A stretch of 64,000 nucleotides of DNA from Corynebacterium tuberculostearicum (GCF_016127015.1 NZ_CP065972.1:1364001-1428000); one strand, 5' to 3'. Positions 1 to 10,348 are shown, numbered from the stretch's first letter. Notes: generated from the sequence alone by a model not told the origin. Numbers and translations: made by a program.

Positions 1-205
1 ACAGTCGCAGATTTTCCGCGGCATGGCCGATGGCGACCTTGGCGCCCATGGTGCGCAGCACCTCAACCGGGGTGGAGTCTTTGACATCAGAACCAGTAAC
101 CACTCCGCCGCGAGCGGCGAGAATTCGCGCGAGCCCCGACATTCCGGAACCACCAATGCCGATGAGGTGGACGCGGCGCAGATCGTAGTGTGCGGGATCG
201 GTCAT
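1..205 (-). CDS. murC: UDP-N-acetylmuramate--L-alanine ligase, N-terminal part
   Basis: Cut by the window edge; only the first 68 codons are present. Reading leftwards from the ATG at 203-205 the protein begins [19 protein letters not shown], then [15 protein letters not shown]. This is the glycine-rich UDP-binding start of MurC, which adds L-Ala to UDP-MurNAc in the cytoplasm. The start codon directly abuts the stop codon of murG, so the two are translated as one operon. Identification rests on this N-terminus plus its place after murG; the ATP-binding part lies outside the window. Confidence 0.93.
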   Translation of the reverse strand, partial: MTDPAHYDLRRVHLIGIGGSGMSGLARILAARGGVVTGSDVKDSTPVEVLRTMGAKVAIGHAAENLRL

Positions 206-1306
206 TTACTTATCCTTCCTTCCAGCCGCGTTTTCGGCCTCGGATACGCGGGCGGCGATGCGGTCTGCGATGGTATTTGCCACGTCCCCGGCGCTGGCAT
301 GGGCGGCGGCGTGCGTCATCGACTCGAGGCGTTGCGGGTCATCGAGAATGCCGCGCACCTCAGAGATGAGTCGCTCTGGGGTCAGCTCCGCGTCCGGAAT
401 CTGGATGGCGGCGCCTGACTCGACCACTTCTCGGGAATTGAGCGCCTGTTCGCCATTGCCGTGCGGCAGCGGAACGTAGATAGCCGGCAGGCCTGCGGCG
501 GATACTTCGGCAACGGTCATCGCGCCGGAGCGGCACACGACGAGGTCGGCTACCGCAAGGGCGGAGCCCATGTCCTCGATATACGGCAGTGCGGCGTAGT
601 TCGGGTGTTCTGCGGGCGGGTCATTCTTCTTGCCATAGGCGTGCAGGAGCTGGAAGTCCTGTGCGAGGTCCTCCACCGCTCCAGCGACGGCGCGGTTGAT
701 GCTGACCGCGCCTTGGGACCCACCGGTGATGAGGACGGTGGGAAGCTCGGCCAAGTTCCACTGGGTGCGCGCGTCTGCGGCCAGGTTGCCATTCGGGTCC
801 TCCGCTAGGCTCGGGCGAACGGGAATGCCGACGACCTCGCCCGGCATGCCAGAATCCGGGTGGGCGTTGAGCCCAATGCCGCCCATCTTCACGCCGAGCT
901 TATTGGCCATTCCAGCCAAAGCATTGGTTTCAAGAACATAGAACGGGATGCCGAGCGAACGCGCAGCGATATAAGCCGGGCCGGCCACGTAGCCGCCGGT
1001 ACCAAAGACGACATCCGCCTCGACGTCCTTGAGCACCTGCTTGGCCTCCCCCACCGCACGAGAGAGGTTAAACGGTAGCTTGAAGAGCTGCGCGTTGACC
1101 TTGCGCGGGATTGGCACGGGGGTAATCAGGCTAAGATCCACGCCGCGGGCGGGAATGATATCGCGCTCGAGGCCCTTTTCGGTACCGAGGGCGGTGATGC
1201 GTGCGCCGTGGCGCTCGCGCAAAGCTTCGCCTACGGCGAGGGCGGGTTCAATGTGTCCGGCGGTGCCGCCACCTGCGATGACGACGGAAATAGGCGTGGA
1301 ATTCAT
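206..1306 (-). CDS. murG: UDP-GlcNAc:lipid I N-acetylglucosaminyltransferase
   Basis: Converts lipid I to lipid II at the inner face of the membrane (GT28 family). The 366-aa length is normal. The N-terminal lipid-acceptor domain carries GGGTAGHIEPALA near residue 12. The C-terminal UDP-GlcNAc domain shows ITGGSQGAVSINR and CRSGAMTVAEVSAAG, followed by the PLPHGNGEQ loop. It sits between ftsW (23 nt upstream) and murC (0 nt downstream) in a tight minus-strand operon. The ATG at 1306 begins the usual MNSTPISVVIAGGG sequence. Nothing looks abnormal. Confidence 0.97.
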   Translation of the reverse strand: MNSTPISVVIAGGGTAGHIEPALAVGEALRERHGARITALGTEKGLERDIIPARGVDLSLITPVPIPRKVNAQLFKLPFNLSRAVGEAKQVLKDVEADVVFGTGGYVAGPAYIAARSLGIPFYVLETNALAGMANKLGVKMGGIGLNAHPDSGMPGEVVGIPVRPSLAEDPNGNLAADARTQWNLAELPTVLITGGSQGAVSINRAVAGAVEDLAQDFQLLHAYGKKNDPPAEHPNYAALPYIEDMGSALAVADLVVCRSGAMTVAEVSAAGLPAIYVPLPHGNGEQALNSREVVESGAAIQIPDAELTPERLISEVRGILDDPQRLESMTHAAAHASAGDVANTIADRIAARVSEAENAAGRKDK

Positions 1307-1329
1307 AGCCTAAAGGCTACCAGCGCCAC

Positions 1330-2730
1330 CTATCGATAGCGGCGCTCGGCGCGCGGATAGCGGCGGCCGCTTCCGGTCACGGGGCGACCAAAGCGCTCCT
1401 CGCGCACGCGGGACCGCGGCTCCTGCGGCCGAGCGTGACGGCCCTGCTGCTTCTTTTTCGGCTGCGGCACCGGCTGTGGCTCGCCGATGAAAAGGAGACG
1501 GTCAAACAGCGGGCGACCGAAATTCTGCATGGCGGAAATCTGCATCGGCTCATGACGCGCCACGTTGCACAAGATGCCCATCGAGCCGATCGTGATGATC
1601 GCCGCGGTACCGCCGGCCGAAATCATGGGCAGCTGAATACCGGTTACCGGCAGCAGGCCAATGACGTAGCCAATATTCACGAAGGCCTGCGTGACCACAC
1701 CGATGGTCAACGTTGCGGCCAGCAGGGACTGGAACTGGTTCTGTGCGCGCATCGCGGTGCGCAAGCCCACATAGCCCAGTGCGGCGAATAGCACGATGAC
1801 GAGCGCACCGCCCCACCAGCCGAGTTCCTCACCCACGATGGCGAAAATAAAGTCATTTTTCGCCTCGGGCAGGTAGAACCACTTGGCACGGGATTGGCCA
1901 ATGCCAACGCCCCAGAAGCCGCCGTCGGCAAGCGAGAGAAAGCCCTGATAGGACTGGAAACCCGTACCTTGAGTATCGGAGATATTGCCTACGAGGGCGT
2001 CGAAATAGGTGTGGAAGCGGTTGGACCGGAAGCCGCCAGAAAGGAAGATAAACAGCAAACCACACACGGCTGCGACGCCGATGGTCGCCGGAACGCGCCA
2101 GTCGACACCCGCGAAAATCAGGGTGAAGACAACCACGAGGGCCAAGGACAAAGCCATACCGAAGTCGCCCTGAAGGACGATGAGCAAGAACATAACGCCG
2201 GCAATGAGGGAGTACATCATGAAGGGATCCGTCACCTTCATGGATTTGTGCTCCTTATCCGCCAATACGGTCGCACCAAACATGCCTACGGCGACGCGGG
2301 CAAGCTCCGAGGGCTGCAGGGAGAACGGGCCCAAGTAAATCCAGGACTGGGAACCTACCTCCTCGCGGCCGGTGCCCACGCCGGGGATCAGCACGGCGAT
2401 GAGCAAAATGATGGACAAGCCCACAATCCACGGCACGCATTTGCGCAGGGTATGAGGCGACACCTTGAGGCCAAACCAAAAGGCGACGAGGCCCAAGAAC
2501 ACCATCACGCACTGGCGCAATGCCTGGTTCCATACACCGCCGTCCTCGGTCAGGGAAGTAGCCATGGAGGAAGAAAAGACCATGAGCACGCCGATGCCCA
2601 CGAGGAAGAAGATGATAAAGCGCAGCAGCTGGTAATCAAGGCCTGCTTCCTGGCGGGCTCGCTCGCGCAGCTCGCGAACGCGGTCGCCAAAACTCTTGGA
2701 GCGCGGGCGCTGCTGGGAGGTGGCCGTCAT
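1330..2730 (-). CDS. ftsW: SEDS-family septal peptidoglycan polymerase FtsW
   Basis: Polytopic SEDS protein of 466 aa, the glycosyltransferase partner of FtsI at the division septum. A short basic cytoplasmic N-terminus precedes about ten hydrophobic segments. The SEDS signature shows in EAKNDFIFAIVGEELG and in the late segment TGIQLPMISAGGTA. The C-terminus is a long, very basic tail (PKKKQQGRHARPQ to YPRAERRYR), as is common for actinobacterial FtsW, and probably a site for protein contacts. The gene is placed between murD and murG as in other actinobacterial dcw clusters. The assignment as FtsW rather than RodA rests on this context. Confidence 0.95.
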   Translation of the reverse strand: MTATSQQRPRSKSFGDRVRELRERARQEAGLDYQLLRFIIFFLVGIGVLMVFSSSMATSLTEDGGVWNQALRQCVMVFLGLVAFWFGLKVSPHTLRKCVPWIVGLSIILLIAVLIPGVGTGREEVGSQSWIYLGPFSLQPSELARVAVGMFGATVLADKEHKSMKVTDPFMMYSLIAGVMFLLIVLQGDFGMALSLALVVVFTLIFAGVDWRVPATIGVAAVCGLLFIFLSGGFRSNRFHTYFDALVGNISDTQGTGFQSYQGFLSLADGGFWGVGIGQSRAKWFYLPEAKNDFIFAIVGEELGWWGGALVIVLFAALGYVGLRTAMRAQNQFQSLLAATLTIGVVTQAFVNIGYVIGLLPVTGIQLPMISAGGTAAIITIGSMGILCNVARHEPMQISAMQNFGRPLFDRLLFIGEPQPVPQPKKKQQGRHARPQEPRSRVREERFGRPVTGSGRRYPRAERRYR

Positions 2731-2759
2731 GTGTTCTCCTGATCCTTAAATCTAAAGCT

Positions 2760-4151
2760 CTACTTACGGGTAAGCTCCCGCGCGGCCGCGGCGAAAACAT
2801 CACCGCGTTGAGCCATGCCGGTATACATATCCAACGATGCCGCAGCGGGCGCCAAAAGAACGGTATCCCCGGCGTCGGCGTGTTGCAGTGCAGCCTCCAC
2901 CGCAGCATGCATGGCTGCGACAGGCTCCTGCGTTTCGATGACGTCCACCGGGGCATGCGGCGCGTGCGCAGCGAGTGCCCGGGCAACCTCTTCCCTATCC
3001 ACGCCCAGTACTACCGCGGCCTTGATGTGGGCGGCGTGCTTGGCGACGAGCCCGTCTACCTCCGAGCCCTTCAACTGCCCGCCGGCAATCCAGACCACGG
3101 AATTGAGCCCCTTGAGCGCCGCATCCGCCGCATGCGGGTTGGTGGCCTTGGAATTATCGATGAACGTGACGCCGGAATGCTCATGGACCACAGCACCGCG
3201 GTGCCCGGCGACGGTGTATGCGGCCAGCCCCTGCGCAATGGACTCCGGGGTGGCGCCTGCCAGACGCGCGACGCTGGCTGCGGCCGCAGCGTCGAGGACT
3301 CCTGCCAGGCCGGCGGGCTCAATGCCCTCTGCGGACGCGAGATCCTCGCGCTGCTCGTTAAGCCGCGAGACAAGGCGGCCGGCGCTTACGCCCACCACTC
3401 CCTGTGTGGGTTCAGCGGCGGTAAAGCCGTAGAAGTCTGTGGTATCTGCGGCGTAGCGGACCGCCTCGGCGTCATCCTTGCCCACCACTGCGACGTCACC
3501 GGAGAGCACCTTGGCCTTCGCGCGGGCATAGGCATCGAACGATCCATGCCAATCCAGGTGATCGTCTGCCAGGTTCAGCAACACGCCCACATCCGGGCGC
3601 AAGTGGCTGGACCAATGCAACTGGAAAGAAGATAGCTCGGCGCAGAGAACGTCGACGCGAGGGGTGGCCGTGAGGGCGTCGAAAAGCGACACGCCGATAT
3701 TGCCCACCGCCAGTGCGCGCTTGCCGGTGCGCTTGGCATCTGCCTGCATGATCTGGGCCAACATACCGGTCGTGGTGGTTTTGCCGTTGGTTCCGGTAAC
3801 TACCAGCCAGGTGCGCGGCGCCCCGAAGACGCCCGCACGATCCAGGCGGTAGGCCAGCTCCACGTCACCGATAACCTCTACCCCAGCGTCCTGGAAAGCA
3901 ACCAACAAAGGCGAATCGGGACGCCAGCCCGGCGAAGTAACCACAAGGTCAAAATCGCCTTGGGCGGCAGAATCGACGGAGACGGTTGCTACCCCGTATT
4001 CCTCCGCCAATTCCGCCAGCGCGGTCTCGTTGGCATCTGCCACGGTGGTATCCACCCCGAGGCTTGCCAGCATTGCGACGCAACCGCGCCCTGATACTCC
4101 CGCCCCGGCCACGAGTACTCGCCCGCGCAACGAGGATGGCAACTCGGTCAT
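2760..4151 (-). CDS. murD: UDP-N-acetylmuramoyl-L-alanine--D-glutamate ligase
   Basis: Cytoplasmic Mur ligase adding D-Glu to UDP-MurNAc-L-Ala. The 463-aa protein has the three-domain Mur layout. The N-terminal Rossmann domain has GAGVSGRGCVAML near residue 16. The central ATPase has the P-loop VTGTNGKTTTTGML near residue 118, then the NLADDHLDWHGSF segment. The C-terminal domain includes TFIDNSKATNPHAA, the conserved MurD N-K-x-T-N signature. It lies 42 nt downstream of mraY and 29 nt upstream of ftsW in the same operon. Confidence 0.97.
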   Translation of the reverse strand: MTELPSSLRGRVLVAGAGVSGRGCVAMLASLGVDTTVADANETALAELAEEYGVATVSVDSAAQGDFDLVVTSPGWRPDSPLLVAFQDAGVEVIGDVELAYRLDRAGVFGAPRTWLVVTGTNGKTTTTGMLAQIMQADAKRTGKRALAVGNIGVSLFDALTATPRVDVLCAELSSFQLHWSSHLRPDVGVLLNLADDHLDWHGSFDAYARAKAKVLSGDVAVVGKDDAEAVRYAADTTDFYGFTAAEPTQGVVGVSAGRLVSRLNEQREDLASAEGIEPAGLAGVLDAAAAASVARLAGATPESIAQGLAAYTVAGHRGAVVHEHSGVTFIDNSKATNPHAADAALKGLNSVVWIAGGQLKGSEVDGLVAKHAAHIKAAVVLGVDREEVARALAAHAPHAPVDVIETQEPVAAMHAAVEAALQHADAGDTVLLAPAAASLDMYTGMAQRGDVFAAAARELTRK

Positions 4152-4193
4152 CTCTATTCCTCTTTCCTCGATAAAGCTAAAAAGGCGTGAGTC

Positions 4194-5300
4194 TTAGGAA
4201 GCAAAGCCGACGGCGGACAGCCAGTCGCCGTAGAAGATGCATACGCCGGCAATGGCGGCCATGGCGCTTAGCAGCCAGAAGCGGGTGACCACGGCGGTCT
4301 CAGCCCAGCCACCATTTTCAAAGTGGTGGTGGATGGGCGCCATGCGGAAGAAGCGCTTTCCGGTGCTGCGGAAGACGATGATCTGGATGACGACGGAGAC
4401 CGTCTCAATCACGAAGATGGCGCCGATGATGATCATGAGCAGTTCGGTGCGAGTGGTCACCGATAGGCCGGCGACGAGGCCGCCGAGTGCTAGCGAACCG
4501 GTATCGCCCATGAAGATCTTTGCCGGTGCAGCATTCCACCACAAAAAGCCCAAGCAACCGCCCAGGCCAGCGGCAGCCAGTACGGCCAAATCGAGCGGAT
4601 CGCGAACTTCATAGCACCCTGCCGCTGGCGAGACCGCACAAGAGTTGCGGAACTGCCAGAAGGAAATCAGTGCGTAGGCGCCCATCACCATCGCGGTGGT
4701 GCCTGCGGCCAAGCCGTCGAGTCCGTCGGTGAGGTTCACGGCGTTCGACCACGCAGCAATGAGTAGATAGAGAAAGACCAGGAAAACGATGGTGCCGATG
4801 ATGGCGCCACCCACGGCGATGTCGAAGGTTTCAAAATCGCGAACGAAGGAAAGGTTAGTAGACGCTGGGGTCAATCCGTGCTCGTCTGGGAACTGCAGCG
4901 CCAGGATGCCGAAGATGAGCGCCACGGCCAGCTGACCTACCAGCTTGGCGGTCTTGTTCAGGCCGAGGTTGCGCTTTTTGAACAGCTTGATGAAGTCATC
5001 GGCAAAACCCAAGCCGCCAAGGCCCATCGTGAGGAAATAAACCAAGAGACCAGAGGGGCTAAAACCACCGTTACCGGTCACGCGGGCATAAGTTCCCACC
5101 ACGAGGTAGGCCACGGTGATGGCAAGCAAAATCGCCAATCCGCCCATGGTGGGGGTGCCGCGCTTGCGCAGGTGCAGCTGCGGTCCGTCCTCGCGGATTT
5201 CTTGCCCCTTGCCTACACCGGAAAAGTAGCGCACCAACATGGGAGTGGTAAAGATCGCGACGAGGAAGCTGAGGATGCCCGCGATAATGATCTGAGTCAT
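4194..5300 (-). CDS. mraY: Phospho-N-acetylmuramoyl-pentapeptide transferase
   Basis: Integral membrane enzyme that attaches phospho-MurNAc-pentapeptide to undecaprenyl phosphate, giving lipid I. It has 368 aa and about ten membrane segments. Hallmark motifs of the family are present: [14 protein letters not shown] (aspartate pair), [29 protein letters not shown] and the MAPIHHHFE histidine motif. The gene lies between murF and murD. An insertion around [16 protein letters not shown] lengthens one periplasmic loop, a feature I also expect in other corynebacteria but cannot verify here. Confidence 0.97.
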   Translation of the reverse strand: MTQIIIAGILSFLVAIFTTPMLVRYFSGVGKGQEIREDGPQLHLRKRGTPTMGGLAILLAITVAYLVVGTYARVTGNGGFSPSGLLVYFLTMGLGGLGFADDFIKLFKKRNLGLNKTAKLVGQLAVALIFGILALQFPDEHGLTPASTNLSFVRDFETFDIAVGGAIIGTIVFLVFLYLLIAAWSNAVNLTDGLDGLAAGTTAMVMGAYALISFWQFRNSCAVSPAAGCYEVRDPLDLAVLAAAGLGGCLGFLWWNAAPAKIFMGDTGSLALGGLVAGLSVTTRTELLMIIIGAIFVIETVSVVIQIIVFRSTGKRFFRMAPIHHHFENGGWAETAVVTRFWLLSAMAAIAGVCIFYGDWLSAVGFAS

Positions 5301-5330
5301 TGCTAGAGGTCTTTCTCCTTGTACTGAGGA

Positions 5331-6860
5331 CTAATGGCGATTGAGCTGTTCTGCCACGCGCCACAGGCGCTGGGCATTCGATGACTTGATGAGGACTACA
5401 TCTTTGGCCTCGCGCCCCGTCCAATCTTCGATGCCGGCAGGCGCTACCCTAATGATGTCTTCGACCGCCGCCGCAGCGGCGTCAACATCCGGGCTGATAG
5501 TAGTATTTATACCCCGCGCCTGTGCGGCCTCAACCATGGCCCTCATATTATCGTTGTCTCCCACGGCCACGAGGTGGTCAACATGGTACTTGGAAAGCAC
5601 CTCTCCCAATGCGCGGTGGGCGGCCACTGCTTCTCCGCCGAGCTCGCCCATCTCACCGAGCACGGCGATGGCGCGGGCATCCGGTCGGGCGGCCGAGGTA
5701 TAGGCCAGCGCGGCAATGGCCGCGTGCATGGAATCGGGGTTGGCGTTATAGGAATCATCGATGGTGGTTACTCCATCGCGGCGGGTACGCACGTCCATGC
5801 GGTGTTCCGAGGCATTCTGATGCCCGGAAAGCGCGTTAGCTACTACCTGCGGGTCCATGCCCGATTCGATAGCAGCCGCGGCCGCAGCCAAAGCGTTAGA
5901 GACCTGGTGCTTGCCAAAGACCTGCAGCTTTACCGGAAGCGGGTCCGTTCCCGGCGCATGCAGCACAAACGAGGGGCGGGCGACGTCATCGAGCTGGATA
6001 TTGCTGGCGTAGTACTGGGCGTCGGAAGCCGGCGGTTTATTGGCCGAGTAATAGACGACCTTGGCCGAGGTGCGCGGCGCCATGCCGGCGACGAAGGGAT
6101 CATCGGCATTGAGCACGGCGACGCCGCCTTCAGCGGCCGAGGGCAAGGCTTCAACGAGCTCGCCTTTGGCCTGGGCAATATTCTCGCGTGAGCCAAACTC
6201 GCCCAAGTGCGCGGTACCAACATTGAGTACCACGCCGACGGTGGGCGCGGTGATGGTGGTCAGGTGGCGAATATGACCGATGCCGCGGGCAGACATTTCG
6301 GCAACCAAGAAGCGAGTGTGCTCATCGCAGCGCAAAGCGGTATACGGCAAGCCGACCTCGTTATTAAAGGAGCCGGGAGGAGCGACGGTGTCACCCTCAG
6401 CGCGGAAAATCGTGGCCAGTAGGTCCTTGGTGGAGGTCTTACCGGCCGAGCCAGTCACGCCGACAATGTCTAGGCCCTGCTCGGCGGTCAGTCGGCGGGT
6501 GACCTCCCGCGCAATATCGGATAGCGCCTGCACCACCGCGGCGGCCGAGCCGTCCTCGTCGTGGGCATAGATATCCGCGTTGGCGGCATCACCGGTAACG
6601 CGGCCTTGGGGCTTGACGACGACCGCCGGAACCCCGACTGACCGCGCCGCCAGCACCGCCACTGCGCCCTGCTCGATGGCCTTTTCTGCATAATCGTGGC
6701 CATCCACACGGGCCCCGGGCAGGGCAAGGAAGAGCCCGCCCTTAGTTACCTTGCGGGAATCGAATTCGATGAACCCGGTAACGCGCTGGTCTGGGTCAGA
6801 CACGCAATCGAGGCTGCCCCCAGTAATTTCAGCAATATCGGCAATAGAAAGTGGAATCAT
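5331..6860 (-). CDS. murF: UDP-N-acetylmuramoyl-tripeptide--D-alanyl-D-alanine ligase
   Basis: Adds D-Ala-D-Ala to the UDP-MurNAc-tripeptide. The protein has 509 aa, normal for actinobacterial MurF. The P-loop GVTGSAGKTSTKDLLAT lies near residue 135, EVGLPYTALR and the NVGTAHLGEFGS segment follow, and TTIDDSYNANPDSM is the MurF-type C-terminal motif. Only 2 nt separate its start from the murE stop, so translational coupling with murE is likely. Confidence 0.97.
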   Translation of the reverse strand: MIPLSIADIAEITGGSLDCVSDPDQRVTGFIEFDSRKVTKGGLFLALPGARVDGHDYAEKAIEQGAVAVLAARSVGVPAVVVKPQGRVTGDAANADIYAHDEDGSAAAVVQALSDIAREVTRRLTAEQGLDIVGVTGSAGKTSTKDLLATIFRAEGDTVAPPGSFNNEVGLPYTALRCDEHTRFLVAEMSARGIGHIRHLTTITAPTVGVVLNVGTAHLGEFGSRENIAQAKGELVEALPSAAEGGVAVLNADDPFVAGMAPRTSAKVVYYSANKPPASDAQYYASNIQLDDVARPSFVLHAPGTDPLPVKLQVFGKHQVSNALAAAAAAIESGMDPQVVANALSGHQNASEHRMDVRTRRDGVTTIDDSYNANPDSMHAAIAALAYTSAARPDARAIAVLGEMGELGGEAVAAHRALGEVLSKYHVDHLVAVGDNDNMRAMVEAAQARGINTTISPDVDAAAAAVEDIIRVAPAGIEDWTGREAKDVVLIKSSNAQRLWRVAEQLNRH

Positions 6861-6862
6861 GT

Positions 6863-8398
6863 CTACTCCTTCGCATCCCCAAGGGTATCGCGGTGCGGGG
6901 TTCCGGCCAGCTTTTCCTCGATAGCGCGGGCCATTTCCTCGCGGTCATCAAAGTGCAAGGTTGTGCCGTCCACGAGCTGTCCCACCTCGTGGCCCTTGCC
7001 TACGACGATGACGGCATCGCCCGGCTTGGCCCAATCGACGACCTCATCGATGGCACGGGCGCGGGAGCCTACCTCGCGGATATCGCCCTGCGGGGCGGCC
7101 TCACGCGCGCCCGCCATAACCGCCGCGCGAATGGTGGCGGGGTCCTCGGAGCGCGGGTTGTCATCGGTAACCACGGTAAGGTCAGCGCGGCTGGCTGAGG
7201 CTGCGCCCATGATGGGGCGCTTAGAGCTATCTCGGTCTCCGCCGGCTCCGACGACAATGCCGACGCGGCCCTTGGTTCCCTCCAGTTGGCCGCGCAAGGT
7301 GTCGAGCACCGCAGCGATGGCCGCTGGCTTATGCGCGTAGTCCACCACGGCCACAAAGTCTTGGCCGCGGTCGATGCGCTCCATACGGCCAGGGACTGCG
7401 ACCTTCTCCACTCCCGACAGAAACTCCGCCGGATCCTCTCCTACCGCGGCGGCCATGCCGAGCGCCAAGCAAGCATTGGCGATATTGAACTCGCCAGGCA
7501 GCGGCAGCCGGAAGGTGAAATCGGCACCATCATAATTCAGGGCTACCTCCTGGGCACCGGTGGCCTCAGTGGCGGTTTGGCGTGCGCTTATCGTGGCCGA
7601 AGCGCCCTGGGTGGCAACCGTAGTCACTTTGTGGCCCGCGCCCTTGGCGACGCCGCGCATGCGCTCGCCCCACTCATCATCGATGCAGAGGACGGCCCGC
7701 TCCGCCGCCTGTTCCCCAACGAAAAGCTTCGCCTTAGCTTGGAAGTAATCCTCCATGGTGGGGTGAAAATCGAGGTGGTCCTGGCTCAGGTTCGTAAACC
7801 CGCCTACCGCAAACCGAGTTCCGCGCACGCGTCCCAACTCCAGCGCATGCGAGGACACTTCCATCACCACATGGGTAACACCCTCGTTCTTCATGCGCGC
7901 GAAAAGCTCTTGCAGGGTCGGCGCCTCAGGCGTGGTGAGCGACGTGGGGACCGGCGTGCGGTTGATGCGGGTACCGGTGGTCCCGATTAGGCCCACGGAA
8001 TGCCCGGTGTGGAGCAGGCCGGCCTCCAGCAGGTAGCTGGTGGTGGTCTTGCCGGAAGTTCCGGTAACACCGATAACCGTCAGGTCGCGGGTGGGGTGAC
8101 CATAAATCTCGGCGGAAATGGGTCCGAGCACGGCACGAATATCGTCCACCACCACAATAGGGCGGGTCTCTTGGGCCTCGGTAAGCAGGTCGAGCCCGGC
8201 GGCGTCGGTAAGCACAGCTGCAGCCTTGGTATTGCGGGCGAACTGCGCGCCGTGTGCACGAGTGCCCGGCAGGGCGGCGAAAAGCGCGCCTTCCGGCAGG
8301 CGGGAAGAATCCAGCCCGCACGCGGAGACCTCCACGGAGGCATCACCAATGACGCGCCCACCAGAAAGCTGGGCGAGAGTATCCAAAGAAACGGTCAT
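6863..8398 (-). CDS. murE: UDP-N-acetylmuramoyl-L-alanyl-D-glutamate--2,6-diaminopimelate ligase
   Basis: Mur ligase adding the third residue of the stem peptide (511 aa). Motifs: P-loop GVTGTSGKTTTSYLLEAG, EVSSHALELGRVRG, NLSQDHLDFHPTM and the substrate-selecting TDDNPRSEDP. The DNPR form of that last motif is the established marker for meso-diaminopimelate rather than lysine, consistent with corynebacterial A1-gamma murein. It sits 9 nt downstream of ftsI and 2 nt upstream of murF. Confidence 0.97.
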   Translation of the reverse strand: MTVSLDTLAQLSGGRVIGDASVEVSACGLDSSRLPEGALFAALPGTRAHGAQFARNTKAAAVLTDAAGLDLLTEAQETRPIVVVDDIRAVLGPISAEIYGHPTRDLTVIGVTGTSGKTTTSYLLEAGLLHTGHSVGLIGTTGTRINRTPVPTSLTTPEAPTLQELFARMKNEGVTHVVMEVSSHALELGRVRGTRFAVGGFTNLSQDHLDFHPTMEDYFQAKAKLFVGEQAAERAVLCIDDEWGERMRGVAKGAGHKVTTVATQGASATISARQTATEATGAQEVALNYDGADFTFRLPLPGEFNIANACLALGMAAAVGEDPAEFLSGVEKVAVPGRMERIDRGQDFVAVVDYAHKPAAIAAVLDTLRGQLEGTKGRVGIVVGAGGDRDSSKRPIMGAASASRADLTVVTDDNPRSEDPATIRAAVMAGAREAAPQGDIREVGSRARAIDEVVDWAKPGDAVIVVGKGHEVGQLVDGTTLHFDDREEMARAIEEKLAGTPHRDTLGDAKE

Positions 8399-8407
8399 AC
8401 TAAGCTC

Positions 8408-10348
8408 CTATTGTGCCCGCAGGGTCAGCCGCGGTGCTGGTTTCGACGTCGGAATATTGTCACGATTAAGTAGCCACGAGGCGATATCGCGGAAAATCGG
8501 CGCTGCCGATTGGCCGCCGCCTCCATTGTCCTCCACGCCGGATTTGGGTTCATCCAACATAACGGCAACGACGAAGCGCGGATCATCGGCCGGGGCGATG
8601 CCGGCAAAGGTGATCCAATAGGCGGAATTCGAATACGCCCCGGTATTCGGATCGACCTTTTGAGCCGTACCGGTTTTGCCGGAGAGCTGATAGCCCTTGA
8701 GCTGCGCATTACCGGCCGTGCCATTTTGCAGGCCGGCGTCATCGTCTTGGAAGACGGCGCGGAACATATCCACCGTTGTCTTGGCGGTTTCAGGGCTTAG
8801 CACCTGAGTCTTTTTCGGTTCCTCCAGCTTTTCGTCCTTACCGTCTGGCCCCTTCACAGAATCAATGATGCGCGGCTCGATGCGCTCGCCGCCATTTGCC
8901 AGTGTTTGATACACGCTCGCCATCTGCAAGGTGGTCCACGACTGGCCCTGGCCAATAGGCAGGTTGGCGAAGGTGCCGCCAGACCATTGCTCTAGATCCG
9001 GGACACTGCCGGCCGATTCGTTCGGCAGCTCAACGCCCGTGGTATTGCCCAACCCAAACTTCTTTAGGTAATCGGCGTACTTTTCTTGGCCCAATTTATC
9101 GGCGATCATCAAGGTGCCAACGTTAGAGGATTTACCAAAGATGCCGGTGGTGGTATACGGCTCGGTGCCGTGTTCCCACGCATCATTCACCGTCACGCCC
9201 GCCATATCGATGGAACCGGGGACCTGGTGCACCTCATCCGGAGTGGTCACACCCTCCTGCAGTGCGGCAGCCGCGGTAACCACCTTCGCTACAGAACCCG
9301 GCTCATAAGGATGGGAGACGCTGCGGTTTTCAAAGTCCTTGCCTTCATCGAGCTGATCCTCAATATTCTTATTGGGATCCACTGTATCCGTATTTGCCAT
9401 GGCAAGGACCTGGCCGGTTGCAGCATCGAGGACCACTGCTTCTGCACCGGAAGCCTTGGAGTTGGCCTTAGCCTTTTCCAGCTTTTGCTGAACGTAGGTC
9501 TGCAGGTCCAGATCCAAAGTGAGGGTGACGTCGTGACCATCAACGGTATCCACGACGTCACGCAGCGTGCCCGGGATCACCTGGCCATCTGCGGATACGT
9601 CCTCGGTGGACTGGCCGTCAATGCCAGTAAGTTCCGTATCGCGCGCGGCCTCGAAACCGAACTGTCCATGGCCATCCATCGACACCTTGCCCACAACGTT
9701 TTCACCAATGGCGCCGTTGGGGTATTGGCGGATGTCTTGGCGGTCCGCTGCCACTCCGTGGTACTTATTGGCGATCTCTACGGCAACATCCGGATCGACA
9801 TTGCGCACCAGTACCTCATACTGGGTATCGGCTTTGAGCTTATTGAGGATGTCGTCCTTATCCACCTTGGAGGTCGAGGCGCCGGAATCCTCAATCAGCT
9901 TCGGGATTCCCTCAGACATGTCCTTAAGGGTCTGCTCCACCTTCTTGGTGAGAAAGCTATCCAGCTTCTTATCATCCATGCCCTCCGTCGAGCCATCTTT
10001 TTGGGCCTCGATCTCGGCCTTGTCTTTTAGCTCATCGCGCAGTCGGGTCGGCGAGACGGTCAAGGAACGAGACTTCATCGTGTAGGCCAGGCGCTGGCCA
10101 TCGCGGTCTAAGATCTCTCCCCTACGGGCCGGCTCAATATAGACGCGCTCACGCTGGGTGACGGCTTTGGCGGAAAGGTCTGGGCCCCACACAAGCTGTA
10201 CCCAGGCTAAGCGGCCAGCGAGGACGACCATCGCCACGAGCACCACGGATACGATGATGCGCAGGCGTTTGCGCATCATTTTCTTTTGCGGCACCGCGGA
10301 GCTGGCAGAGCGGCGCGGGCGGCGCCTAGCCTTACTTGGCGTAGTCAC
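8408..10348 (-). CDS. ftsI: Septal penicillin-binding protein (class B transpeptidase)
   Basis: Division-specific transpeptidase (PbpB/FtsI) of 646 aa. A basic cytoplasmic N-terminus precedes one membrane anchor (residues about 28-50, IIVSVVLVAMVVLAGRLAW). Then come the PBP dimerisation domain, beginning around the RRGEILDRDGQRLAY motif, and the transpeptidase domain. The active-site motifs are SVAK (in YEPGSVAKVV), SSN (in FGKSSNVGT) and KTG (in SGKTGTAQK). The start is GTG. The gene follows the ftsL-like gene, and its product is expected to act with FtsW on lipid II made by the downstream genes. Confidence 0.96.
   Translation of the reverse strand: MTTPSKARRRPRRSASSAVPQKKMMRKRLRIIVSVVLVAMVVLAGRLAWVQLVWGPDLSAKAVTQRERVYIEPARRGEILDRDGQRLAYTMKSRSLTVSPTRLRDELKDKAEIEAQKDGSTEGMDDKKLDSFLTKKVEQTLKDMSEGIPKLIEDSGASTSKVDKDDILNKLKADTQYEVLVRNVDPDVAVEIANKYHGVAADRQDIRQYPNGAIGENVVGKVSMDGHGQFGFEAARDTELTGIDGQSTEDVSADGQVIPGTLRDVVDTVDGHDVTLTLDLDLQTYVQQKLEKAKANSKASGAEAVVLDAATGQVLAMANTDTVDPNKNIEDQLDEGKDFENRSVSHPYEPGSVAKVVTAAAALQEGVTTPDEVHQVPGSIDMAGVTVNDAWEHGTEPYTTTGIFGKSSNVGTLMIADKLGQEKYADYLKKFGLGNTTGVELPNESAGSVPDLEQWSGGTFANLPIGQGQSWTTLQMASVYQTLANGGERIEPRIIDSVKGPDGKDEKLEEPKKTQVLSPETAKTTVDMFRAVFQDDDAGLQNGTAGNAQLKGYQLSGKTGTAQKVDPNTGAYSNSAYWITFAGIAPADDPRFVVAVMLDEPKSGVEDNGGGGQSAAPIFRDIASWLLNRDNIPTSKPAPRLTLRAQ

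Noticed and set aside
1894..2742. A 282-codon open frame antisense to ftsW
   Set aside because: Composition rich in His/Gly/Glu typical of antisense membrane-protein frames; not coding.
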